This document shows, in pieces, positions 42,786-53,939 of a DNA stretch of 64,000 nt (the stretch's first letter is position 1; each line of letters opens with the position of its first letter). The stretch is from Macrothele yani (lineage: Eukaryota; Arthropoda; Arachnida; Araneae; Macrothelidae): assembly GCA_039090855.1 (NCBI GenBank), contig CM077011.1:26813001-26877000 (forward strand), written 5' to 3'. The position numbers and the translations under genes are program-made. The notes beneath the pieces are model-generated. The model searched no databases. It was not told where the DNA came from and was given only the letters and a program-made list of their open reading frames with translations.

Positions 42786-42806
42786 CAATGATGATGATGA
42801 TGATAT
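39972..42806 (+). mobile_element. RTE LINE copy vi, youngest-looking
   Basis: Nearly complete, lacking only the 5' leader and about 50 N-terminal codons relative to copy ii. It ends with (GAT)n at 42788-42806. The uninterrupted frame suggests the youngest insertion of the six. Confidence 0.9.
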
Positions 42807-45106
42807 ACGTTCGCTTAATATATTTAAAAAGAAGTGTAATTTAAGCTCTTTGCGTATTTGTGTAGTATCTATATTCCTTTTAGGCTCTTTGCACATTTTT
42901 TGTACATACAACTAAATTCCCTTTAAGCTCTTTGCATATTTGTATACACCTGAATTCCACTTTAATTTAGAACGATCCCTTAGGCTGATTATAAAATGAA
43001 TGACTGCACAAAATGTAATATTGAAAAATCGTTAAAAATTGCGTACACATGAGTTTGTATGACTTCAACAATTTCATGAAGCTAAAATTCACATTTTAGT
43101 GTCTGATCTGGTCTTCTCAGAATCCGGTACGATTCATATTGTGGTTTAGTTTATCACAATTGTGAAATTATCAAACGCTTGAGATCAGGCCATGAGAAAA
43201 CTATCAGAGACATATAAATATTTTTTTTATTAAACCCAGAGATCTATTGATTACATAAAGATTTTTCTGGGCGTTACCACTTTTTGCTGATGGTGGTGGT
43301 ACGTTTTAACCAGTGGAGTACCAGAAAAACTGAGATCCCCCGCAAAAAATCTTTTCGACGCCCCTTTGCGAAAATCCATTAGCTTTCAATTACTTAAAAT
43401 TTTAACTTCCATATTATTAACTAGGCTTTACGGGTGTTTTAATAAATCAAATTCTTTGCAACCTACTAGTATTTTTCGTAAAATCAAAATTATTTCACTT
43501 TATTGCGTGAAACACAAATGTGTAAGTTATAATTAAAACGATTATCCTGGTTACCGATACAAATTACTACAAAATACTTGCATCAAAGTTAATCATATCC
43601 TGCAAAATCTATTAATTTTAAAGAACTGTGCTTTTTTGAAATGCTTCACGATTGCATACATAAAACACGCAACTGCCGTATGGCGGTGTGTAATGACTTT
43701 TCCGATTTATGCGAAATGTCACAACATGAGTAAGCAAATAACTAAGTAACGATTAAGAACTGTCGCATAATAAACGTAGAACTACTTAAATTACTTACTC
43801 TGGAAAAAAAAGAAACACACTTAACATAATACCACAATGCTTTGCACCTAGTAAAAAAAAATCTTTTGACCCTGTTATAAAAAAAAAAGACACAAGTCTC
43901 TGATTTTTCGCTCCCTTGGAGAACACCTTTTGGTTCATTATATTTCGAAGGATGCATAGCTATGTGCAAAAAACTGTAACACATAACACCTTATCTTTAT
44001 TGGTATAAAATATCCGCTCATTGAACTCATATTTTTTTCACATTCTCTTGGTAACATACCTGCGTAGAAACTAATGCAAGGGCAGTGAACTTGAGGCCTC
44101 TTGTGACTGCAAGGGCTATTAAGGGGCCTCAAGTTCTTCTTAATAGCTCCTTTCCCGTCGTCCAGTTTTTATGAACTAAAGCAACGAATATTATTTCTAA
44201 AGATTTTACGTATTGTGAGAAAAAAATGCTTTTATTCTTAACACTTCATTCAAAGCTGCCTTAATTCTTGGCTATTTCTTTAACCAGCATTATAGGAAGT
44301 CTCTGCAAAAGAAATTGTAAAATATTTTTACTCAGGCTAGAGCCCCCCCCCCTCCGCACTGCAGGGTTGCGGGGCTATCAGTACGCCCATGGTTTTGACG
44401 ATTCTTCTCATTCTGACGTTTTTTGGAATTATCTCTGCCCTCGTATTCCTCGTTTCTATATCCGGACGAGTTGCGTTATTCAGAATAAGCGATGACAAAT
44501 TCTTATTAACCCTCACTCCATACTTACTGTATTGTACGTGTTAAAACGAGGGAGTTCAAAATTTAGGGGCTTGCAAGTGTTTTTCCGATAAAATCTCTAT
44601 CGGGCAGGCTCTTATTTGGTAGGAGACCCTTTACTATGAAGAACATTTTGTGCTCATTTTGCTCTCAAACAATACATAGCGCTCCCGCTAAGGTGGCTGA
44701 CGCTGTGTTGAATTTTCCACCATATCGCATCATCTAATTCTTCGATTGATTTTTTTTTTTTTTTTTTGCTTCGGATATGTTCCGCCATGAGAAAGATTTT
44801 GCATACATTTTCGGATTTTTTTGCAACGTAGCTTACTGTCGGTAGTCGGCAAATATACGTAGTTTCTTCAATTTGCAAATGTCTAACCAGTTTTAGGAAT
44901 CCGGTTGAAAAAGTTCATATATATATATATAAAAAACAGCTACTTTTTTTCTCTACTTTCTTGGAAGACTTTTATAAAATCGGATTTGAAAAGTTTTCTT
45001 TCATGTCGCAAAGCATTCAAGAGACGTGCTCACCACATCCGAGTCTTTGCTATTATCTTTCCCGTTACATTTTGTTTGTTTATTTATTTGTTTTTTTGTT
45101 TCAGGA
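42807..45106. other. AT-rich spacer, no gene seen
   Basis: No domain-bearing frame is visible. Present are short direct repeats ('ttaagctctttgc' three times at 42841-42930), a C-run near 44343-44352, and a palindrome around 44090-44140 with 'cttgaggcctc' and 'ggggcctcaag'. Otherwise featureless AT-rich DNA. Confidence 0.5.
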
Positions 45107-45210
45107 CTGAACGACAATCATGAGCTACTTGGAAGGCTATAAGCAGTCGCCTACCCCTAACTTGGGACCACTTCAGGACGTAGCTAGTGGTAAATTCTAG
45201 GGAAGGCAAC
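45107..45210 (-). mobile_element. Diverged SINE family 1 fragment
   Basis: 'ggctataagcagtcgcctac' and surrounding bases match the inverse of the family 1 body ('gggacgggcgactgcttata'). The tRNA-like head is not recognisable. Confidence 0.55.
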
Positions 45211-45299
45211 TTGTTATGCAGCTGAGAATAGAAACCTTTTAGCTACTTAAGTAAATTAACTTTTGCCTAATATAGCAATATTTATTTAAAAAAATTAAT

Positions 45300-47250
45300 A
45301 AGCACAGTGACACTGTTTCAAGGATTATGAGGCAAATATGGCACTATACATTTGCAATGTCAGCTTTTTACAAATTTGAACATCTCCCAAAAGATGTTTA
45401 AACTTCTCTTTTATCACCCTAAAGTACCTCCTCTTTTATCTCCCAAAACTGCATCCTCTTATATCTCCCGAGAATACTTCTTCTTACATCTTTCAAGAGT
45501 ACCTCCTCTTACATCTCCCCAGAATATCTCCTCTTACATCTCCCCAGAATATATCCTCTTATATCTCCCGAGAGTACCTCATCTTATATCTTCTGAGAGT
45601 ACCTCCTCTCATACCTCCCGAGAATACCTCCTCTTATATCTCCCGAGATACCTCATCTTACTTCTCCCGAGGAGAGTACCTCCTCTTATGTCCACAGTAA
45701 CACTGTTTCAATGATTATAAGGTAAATATTGCGCGGTTATACATTTGTAATGTAAGCTTTTTACATATTTGAATATATCCCCAGAGTATTTCCTTTTACA
45801 TCTTTCGAGAGTACTTCCTCTTATGTCTCCCGAGAATACTTTAAAGTATATCTACTGAGTGTATCCCCTTTTATATCTACCGACAGTACCAACTCTTATA
45901 TTTCCCGAGAATAACCTCACTTGCATCTCTCGAGGGTACCTCCTCTTGGGTCCACAGTAACACTGTTTCAAGGATTATAAGGTAAATAAGGCACAGTTAT
46001 GCATCTGCAATGCCAGCTTTTTACATCTTTGAATATCTCTCGAGAGTAATTCCTCTTATATCTCCCGAGAATACCCCTCTTATATCTATTTAGTACCTCC
46101 TCTTATATCTCCCGAGATACCTCATCTTACTTCTCCCGAGGAGGGTACCTCCTCTTATGTCCACAGTAACACTGTTTCAAGGATTATAAGGTAAATATTG
46201 CGCGGTTATACATTTGTAATGTAAGCTTTTTACATATTTGAATATATCCCCAGAGTATTTCCTTTTACATCTTTCGAGAGTACTTCCTCTTATGTCTCCC
46301 GAGAATACTTTAAAGTATATCTACTGAGTGTATCCCCTTTTATATCTACCGACAGTACCACCTCTTATATTTCCCGAGAATAACCCCACTTGCATCTCTC
46401 GAGGGTACCTCCTCTTGGGTCCACAGTAACACTGTTTCAAGGATTATAAGGTAAATATGGCACAGTTATGCATCTGCAATGCCAGCTTTTTACATCTTTG
46501 AATATCTCCCGAGAATACCTCCTCTTATATCTCCCGAGATACCTCATCTTACTTCTCCCGAGGAGGGTACCTCCTCTTACGTCCACAGTAACACTGTTTC
46601 AAGGATTATAAGGTAAATATTGCGCGGTTATACATTTGTAATGTAAGCTTTTTACATATTTGAATATATCCCCAGAGTATTTCCTTTTACATCTTTCGAG
46701 AGTACTTCCTCTTATGTCTCCCGAGAATACTTTAAAGTATATCTACTGAGTGTATCCCCTTTTATATCTACCGACAGTACCACCTTTTATATCTACCGAC
46801 AGTACCACCTCTTATATTTCCCGAGAATAACCCCACTTGCATCTCTCGAGGGTACCTCCTCTTGGGTCCACAGTAACACTGTTTCAAGGATTATAAGGTA
46901 AATATGGCACAGTTATGCATCTGCAATGCCAGCTTTTTACATCTTTGAATATCTCTCGAGAGTAATTCCTCTTATATCTCCCGAGAATACCCCTCTTATA
47001 TCTATTTAGTACCTCCTCTTATATCAATCGAGAGTACCTTCTGTAATATCTTCCGAGAGTACCTTTTCTTAAATATCCAGAGAATACCTCCTCGTGTATC
47101 CCCCGAGAATACTTCCTTTTATATATCCGGAGAGTAACTCCTCTTATATCTCCCTAGAGTACCTGCTCTTATATCTCCCTAGAGTACCTGCTCTTATATC
47201 TCCTGAGAGTACCTCCTCTTTTGGTGCGAGCAAGGGCAACAAAAGAGGAG
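45300..47250. repeat. 25-bp minisatellite within a larger repeated unit
   Basis: The basic 25-bp unit is 'atctcccgagagtacctcct' plus 'cttat' with variants. Blocks of it are separated by a conserved spacer starting 'cacagtaacactgtttcaag' and including 'atttgtaatgtaagcttttt'. The spacer recurs seven times (about 45303, 45692, 45951, 46163, 46422, 46581, 46867), giving units of roughly 160-390 bp. Some neighbouring units are nearly identical, showing recent duplication. Confidence 0.9.
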
Positions 47251-47554
47251 GTACCTGCGGGATGTGTATTTTTTTAAAATTGAAATGACACAAAGACTGT
47301 TTAACCAATTAAGACGAAATTTGATATTTCTAAGCTTTGTTTTAAAAATTATAGTCCATTTGGCTGAAATTGAAGAAGAGTATTCTTTATATATTGCAGA
47401 ACCGTTGCTTGTTTACCCTAGTCTAAGAGATTTATAAAAAAATTCGGACGAAATTTCTTTGAAAAGTTCAAACAAAACCATTCCAGGACGACCGAAAACT
47501 CTGATTAATTTTATGGGATGAATAATTAATTAACTATTAATTTAAAATGGAAAG

Positions 47555-47929
47555 TGTTACAGGGCTTGGTGCTGAGCTATATTAAAGCGCCCTGTGTGAA
47601 GGGTTCGTTTGATGCTTCGTTTGCAGCAAGCACTGTATCGGGGGTTTAACCCGTTCTTCTCCCTATTTGACCAGATAGATAAAGTATAAATAAACACGAC
47701 TAAAGTTAAACTATGCTCTTGCAGCGAGGAAGACCTTTATTCAGAAGTTATGGGGAATGTCTCAAAGCATTGTCCTGATCTCCTTTCCTCTATCATCATC
47801 AACAAGCTGATACTTACTCCCTCGCAGAAAAGTGTCCACATAACAACTTTTTCCCCTTGCCTGGGACGGCTAAAAAGCAATAATGTCCTGTTCCCCTTTA
47901 CTCACATCCACGAAACCATAAATCTAACA
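47555..47929. repeat. Possible solo LTR (TGTTAC...TAACA)
   Basis: The block starts TGTTACAGGG and ends ATCTAACA, and has a TATAAATAAA-like stretch inside. Read on the minus strand it starts TGTTAGAT and is preceded by AAGGGGG, which resembles a polypurine tract. No target duplication or second LTR was seen, so this remains tentative. Confidence 0.3.
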
Positions 47930-48000
47930 CCCCCTTAAAGAGATGCGTGAGAAGAGAGTACCGTCGCTCTGCTCATCAAAATGGCGGAAATTGGAGGAAA

Positions 48001-48171
48001 ATGAATACAATTCACTATCTCGAAAATGGTTACTGGACTTCTGATAAATATGGATGCCCAGGTTACAAACGAACAGGAAACTTTACGGAATTTAATTTAT
48101 TTCATGAAGAAACGTGTTTTAGAACTGACATAGGTGTGTGCAAATACCATACATGTCTAATAAACGCATGA
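48001..48171 (+). other. Short Cys-containing ORF, unassigned
   Basis: 56 codons from ATG 48001 with four Cys (19, 40, 48, 53) ending EETCFRTDIGVCKYHTCLIN. The Cys-rich end resembles small secreted arthropod peptides, but there is no signal peptide and no clear family. It could be a terminal exon or chance. The surrounding 47930-48730 shows nothing else. Confidence 0.2.
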
Positions 48172-48735
48172 TTTGCATTGCGCTTCTGTTATGTCGAAAC
48201 TTTTGGGGCATGCAGATTCTCCTCATTTCCCACCATAACTATATGTATGATTATATCTATTGCATGTATTGGCTCCTTATTGCGTAGTGTGATACAATTT
48301 GGTGTGTTTCAGTTGCTTTTTAATATATGTGCTTCTTTTCTTCGTATTTTTACGTTTTAGCGTCCATATTTGTTCGAGCTTAAACTTTTCCGACGGAACT
48401 CACTGAAATGCAAAGCATTTCAAAAATGAGTGACCGTAATGAGTACGGAGAAATGGACGGGAACACGGTGTACGATTGCAAAGGTTCATCGTGGAAGTCA
48501 GAGCGACAATTTCATCTGCAAACCTTATTGCTGTGTCTTAAACAAGATTGTGTAGAACCACTTTAGTGTTTTAAAACTTCCAATTTCTATATTGATGGCC
48601 CGAAGGACATGATTTTTGAATCAGCTGATTTACGAGATTTTCTCTCATTTAGATGAGTGTATGGCGCTTTACGTGTAATACCGAAAACGTCTAGAGATCA
48701 AACGTTGGCGCAAGTGAAACTCACAGAGCAGTATA

Positions 48736-50165
48736 CACTGACGGAAAAAAAAAATCCCAACACCTTGAAAAAATAGTTGTAGAGGAATGAAATGGCGGCA
48801 ATACATTTGTATAGGTAACATATTTAATCGATTAATGTTTCAAGATCACAGCTTAATGTGAGCACGAGAAGAGCCATTTTAAATGTGAAATGCTTGTACA
48901 TTAATAACCAGTGCAACAGCCAAAATGTTGAATGCAAGCACGCAAACGTTCATGCATTGTGTCGTACAGGTGCTGGATGTCAGTTTGTGGGATGGAGTTC
49001 CATGGCTGTTGCACTTGGTCGGTCAATACAGGGACGGTTAATGCTGGTTAGGGGTGACGCTGGAGTTGTCGTCCAATGATGTCCCATACGTGCTCGATTG
49101 GTGAAAGATCTGGTGATCTAGCAGGCCACGGCAACATGTCGACACTCTGTAGAGCATGTTGGGTTACAACAGCGGTATGCGGGCGAGCGTTATTCTGTTG
49201 GAAAACACCCCCTGGAATGCTGTTCATGAATGGCAGCACAACAGGTTGAATCACCAGACCGACGTACAACTGTGCCGTCAGGGTGCGTGGGATAACCACG
49301 AGAGTGCTCCTGCTGTCATTGGAAATTGCTCCCCAGACCATAACTCCAGGTGTAGGTCCAGTGTGTCTCGGCCACAGACAGGTTGGTTACAGGAGCTCAC
49401 CTGGCCTCCTTCAAACCAACACACGGCAATCACTGGCACCCAGGCAGAACCGGCTTTCATCAGAAAACACAACAGATCTCCACTCCGTCCTCCAATGAGC
49501 TCTAGCTTGACACCACTGACGTCGCAAACGGCAGTGGTTTGGAGAAAGTGGAATGCACGCTACAGGGCGTCTGGCTCGGAGCTGTCCTTGAAGTAACCGA
49601 TTTGTAACAGTTCGTTGTGTCACTGTGGTGGCAACTGCAGCTCGAATTTCTGCCGCAGACGCGGTACGATGCGCCACGGCCATACGCCGTACACGGCGGT
49701 CTTTCCTCTCAGTAGTGCCACGTGGCCCGCCGGAACCCGGTCTTTTTGAGGCAGTACCTTCCCTTGACCGCCGCTGCCAATAATCATGCACGGTGGCTAC
49801 ATTCCTGCCAAGTCGTTCTGCAATATTGCGGAAAGAAAATCCACCTTTTCGTAGCCCTATTACACGACCTCGTTCAAACTCCGTGAGCTGTTGATAATGG
49901 CTTCTTCGTCTGCTTAAAGGCATTCTTGACTAACATCAACACACTACGTCGAATCTCAGCGATAACTAACATTCACGAACGTTACAGCGCGTATTTACAG
50001 CAAACCTGCTTTGCATGTTCCGAGGGGCGCTACTAGCGCCACACGTATGCGCCGAGCGCGAAATTTGCATAGACGTCATCTTACAGATGTACTCTCACCG
50101 CCTACTAACTGTCGTTAATCTAACACAACCCCTTCGTGGTGTTGGGATTTTTGTTTCCGTCAGTG
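48736..50165 (-). mobile_element. Tc1-like DNA transposon D, complete ends
   Basis: Inverted ends CACTGACGGAAA (48736) and inverse TTTCCGTCAGTG (to 50165), flanked by TA on both sides. Immediately inside, 'tcccaacacc' and 'ggtgttggga' continue the inverted repeat. Length 1,430 bp. Confidence 0.9.
49048..49923 (-). pseudogene. Tc1-like transposase D, frameshifted
   Basis: The start ATG at 49923 gives MPLSRRRSHYQQLTEFERGR, with a paired helix-turn-helix region, and SVVFSDESRFCLGASDCR around the first Asp. After a shift near 49350-49410 the frame resumes with MVWGAISNDSRSTLV and VFQQNNARPHTAVV, where the second catalytic position reads Asn instead of Asp. It ends with LPWPARSPDLSPIEHVWDII. The shift and the lost Asp indicate inactivity. 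Confidence 0.88.
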
Positions 50166-50197
50166 TATATACAACACGAGGACCGGCTTTCGGTTAG

Positions 50198-50511
50198 TAA
50201 GGGCCGCGGGTGGCCTAGTGGTCAACGTTCGTGACTGCCACAGAGAAGACCTCGAGTTCGATCCCAGGTAGCAACGAACGCTCAAATCACTAAATACCCG
50301 CCGTTCGTCGGATGGGCACGTTAAGCCGTCGGGCCCCGGGTACTGACCCCCGTAATAAATAAGGGCGTCTTCTTCCCCTTTTCTACCTCGCTTCTGTATC
50401 AATTTCCTATCGGGCACTCTAGCCCAAATCTCCTAGCTTCCTATTTTTAAGGGTTGTTTAAGACCGGGGGTCAGACACTTCCTTCCTAAAATCCTCTGCA
50501 TATGATCTGAT
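50198..50511 (+). mobile_element. tRNA-derived SINE family 3
   Basis: tRNA-like head 'gggtggcctagtggtcaacg' (A box) and 'gagttcgatccc' (B box), then a ~230-bp body with 'cacgttaagccgtcgggccc' and 'aagggttgtttaagaccggg'. A related piece lies in the Polinton intron and a diverged head at 53042. Confidence 0.75.
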
Positions 50512-51615
50512 CTTTCGGTTAGTAGAGTGTTCGGAGTCACAACGGGAAAAGCTGCCGATTTATCCGAGTTTGATAAAAGACAAATTGTGATGGCTCGGTG
50601 CCTCGGAACTACGATCTCGGAAATGGCGACTTGTGGTTTGTTCACGTGCCGCTGTAGTGAGTACGCATCAAAAGTGGTGCACAGATGGCCAAACGACGAA
50701 CCGTCGTCCAGACGTGTGTCGTCCGCAGCTCATTAATGCCAGAGGGTAGCTGAGACTGTCGCGCATTGTTCACAGTGACCGCAGGGCCATAGAACGACAA
50801 ATCACCCACAGCTACAACAGTGGTGATCAGGGAAATGTGTCACAGCACACAGTTCATCGCAACCTTCTGCTCATCCGTCTGCGCAGCCAAAGACCCAGCC
50901 GGATCACCATATTTACTGCACGTCATCTCCAACAACGCATGAAATGGGCCCAAGATCATCGAGATTGGACGCTGGATGATTGGAGGAATGTGGCCTGGTA
51001 TGACGAATCAAGATTCCTTGTGCATCACGTAGACGGCCGAACGCGGATGCGCCGATTACCAACGGAGGCTATGGCACCTAGATGTACTCTTCGGCGGAAA
51101 TAAGCCGGCGGCAGCGGCGGTGTTATGCTGTGGGCGATGTTTTCTAGTGACACTTCAGGCCCTATTATCCTAATAGCAAAATCCCTGATAGCTGTCAGGT
51201 ATCTGAATATCATTGTGGACCAAGTTCCCCCATTCATGCAACTATGTTCCCTGATCGTCATATCCATTACCGACAGGGTAATGCGCCATGACACACTGCC
51301 AGAATCATCAAGAAGTGGTTCGAGGCACATGCTGGTGATTTCCTGTAAATGCCCTGTCCTCCAAATTCACCCAATATGAACCCAATCGAACATTTGTGGT
51401 TCGACTTGGAAGAGCGGGTTCGCGCTAAATCACCACCACTCCGAAATGTTGGGGAACTGGAGGGCATGCTGTTGACATTACGGTTCCAAATACCCCAGGA
51501 TACCTATCGCCACCTCATCGAATCGATGCCTCGCGGATTGGCCGCTGTTTTGCGGGCTAAATGGGGTCTTACAGCTTATTAGGTAGGTGGTCATAATGTC
51601 ATGGCTCATCGATAT
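50512..51615 (+). pseudogene. Tc1-like element E with decayed transposase
   Basis: Plus strand. N-terminal KAADLSEFDKRQIVMARCLG (50555-50620), then DDWRNVAWYDESRFLVHHVD with the first Asp (about 50970-51030), LWAMFSSDTSGPIIL, and MNPIEHLWFDLEERVR with the third residue (about 51376-51420), finishing at stop 51580-51582. The second-Asp segment is garbled and frames change. The 3' end 'ggtcataatgtcatggctca' looks like a Tc1 terminus; the 5' end is missing or replaced by the SINE 3 tail. Confidence 0.8.
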
Positions 51616-53040
51616 ATTATTACGTTCGTTGAGCCTCATTGGGGAGGGTCAAAACTTTTTAAGGGAGGCTGAGCTTCCCCTGGCTAACCCCAAGCTGCGG
51701 TCCTAGGCCACTTTTTTCGGGGAAAAGAATAGAGCCAGCGCCTCAGACCCCTCAGCCACCGGGCTGCCTTGGTATTTCTACAACAGATCTCGCAGATCTG
51801 TCTTTGGCTAGTTCACTTGTGCTTCGAAAAAAGTAAAACGAATAGGGGCACACATACTTTTTTTTAGTTCGCATTTGGCTGTATCACGTGCAATTATCAT
51901 AATAGCTTACGAGAGCATGATCACACTATACTTTATAAGATCGTAAAATTTAGCATCGGCTATCCCAAAATAAATACTAAGGAAAAGTGTCCAAGAAATA
52001 GAATTTATGTCACTAGTTTAAAGCACATTCACAATCAAGTTTTACTTCCGGGTCGTTGAAATTTGTTTAAGAGTTTTACCTCGAAAGAGACATTTCCTGA
52101 AATATTTATTTGGTGTTTTCGTATTAAATCTTCTTGATCTTGGGGTCGGCTATACAAACATTAGGCCGGTTTTAGATATTTTAGGTAAACTTTGTTGGTT
52201 CGAGAATTATTACCCCCTTTTTTAGAAAAGCTGAAACATTCTTACGATGCTCACATACAGACAGAGGTCAGTCCAAACACGTTGTCCTGAACTAATATCA
52301 TTCCTTTCTTTCCTTTTATTTTATTTATTCAGCTTTTTTTCTTTTTTTACTAACTTTGCAGGTCGTGCATGTCCAATGGAAAAGAATGCAGAAGAAGCTT
52401 GTTTGTTGCTTCCTTTTTACTGGGTCAGCGAACTTTAACCTTGATCTCCTCTGGTAAACATACAGAAAGTGTGTACACAGATAAGTTCACGCAACAGTTT
52501 CGACACAGTTTGTCTCACCGGAAGATCGTAGACACAGCTGTTTAAAATCACTCGGTGCGCATGCCCGTCGTTTTTCTTCGGGCGTTAAGGGCAAAGTAGA
52601 AGGCGTAGGTAAAATATTGATTGATGACATTTAAATTTACGGTTTTAGAAAGCGCAGCATGGACAATTGATAGTTTGGGAGCTAGCATTAACTAAGCGAG
52701 TCACATAACAACTGAAGCTTAGTTGCTTTTATATGCTTCCGTGGGTGGTAGTTTAGCTCAAGTCGTGCTACCAAGTAAAAGAATTAGTCTCTTTGATGGC
52801 ATGCGTAATCTAGCAAATATACGAAGTTTAATGCAGCATGCTTCCTAAATTGTTTTGCTTCTTTGAAAAGCTTGAAAGAGATCATTCCTGCTTATAACTC
52901 TTTTTTTCCCATTCCGCATGCATACCCCTGCTCCTTATTTTAAGTTTAACGTCCTCTGACATGTAAGCAGACTACAAATTGTAGATAATTAATTTAAAAG
53001 AGAAAGAACCTGAGCCATCCACATACCACGACCATCATCA
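51616..53040. other. Spacer with one tRNA-like trace
   Basis: Around 51700-51775 the minus strand reads like a SINE head ('ccggtggctgaggggtctga' and neighbouring bases), too diverged to place. The remainder is AT-rich with no domain-bearing frame. Confidence 0.4.
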
Positions 53041-53041
53041 T

Positions 53042-53215
53042 AGAAGGGGTTGCGGGTGGTCTAGTGATGAATATTTACGACTTGGGGCCGGAAGGTCCCC
53101 GGGTCGCGCTCCACCGTAGTCAAACATCCGCCGTGGTTCAGAAGTAACGTTAAGCCGTTGGTCCGGAGGTAGAGACGCCTCCTTCTTAACTAATCGTACT
53201 CCCTATCTTAAAGAA
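53042..53215 (+). mobile_element. Diverged SINE family 3 copy
   Basis: 'ggttgcgggtggtctagtga' and 'cccgggtcgcgctccac' correspond to the family 3 head. 'gtaacgttaagccgttggtc' matches its body. Confidence 0.6.
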
Positions 53216-53935
53216 AAATATCGACACACATGCTTATGCTACGCAGCGAGCACAATTACCCGTAGCGTAGCATGAGTAGCTCTCTCTCTCGCCTATCACA
53301 TTAGCTCTATTTCAGAGGGACCAACTGCAAATTGAGTTAGTACAAAATCTGTCTGTCCCAAAAATTCTGACGTACAGTAAATTAAACCCTTAATGAAATT
53401 AAAACTTTCAATAAGCTTGTTGTAATGGTTTTGGAAAAATCATTCCAGCACGTGCACAATGGCATGAAGTCATCTGATGATGGTTTTTATCATCAGATAA
53501 ACTGCGTGAGGTGTTTTGGAAGGCATTTTTTTTTCATCCCCATTAGGGTAAATTAATGTAAGCCTCGCACACCTCGTAGTTTTGGATATATTAAGCATGT
53601 AAAAATAGAACTAATGGCAATTGAACGGGAGCATTTTCGGAGAAACTATTTCCGAGAATCCCCCTTTCCCAAGAAAAAATTAGTTTACACTTAAATTTTT
53701 GGTCAAGCTATGCCTATGCTCCTTAAGCCTAGATGTCATCAGAAAAGCAAATTTGAATGCGCGTTGCCTCGAGAGGTGGAAAACAGAAGCATGATATTTC
53801 CCATACTTAGTGTCTTTACCTACGAACTAAGTAAACTTGAGAGAGCATTGTAGCTATGCGAAATGTTGATCAAGGCTATTTAAGATCAGCAGTTTCACTG
53901 GCCCCATTTTTAGCACGTCTTTTGTAAAAAAAGAT
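53216..53935. other. AT-rich spacer, no gene seen
   Basis: No recognisable coding or repeat structure beyond short AT-rich runs. A local inverted repeat 'catctgatgatggtttttatcatcagat' (split around 53472-53499) can form a small hairpin. Confidence 0.4.
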
Positions 53936-53939
53936 CGTG

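Noticed and set aside
44088..44140. Palindromic 'cttgaggcctc ... ggggcctcaag' considered a regulatory site
   Set aside because: Short imperfect stem in AT-rich DNA with no adjacent gene; a similar string near 30765 in the Polinton appears coincidental.
45352..47288. Tandem spaced repeats considered as a CRISPR-like array
   Set aside because: Units are contiguous 25-bp minisatellite copies in a eukaryotic context, without unique spacers or cas genes.
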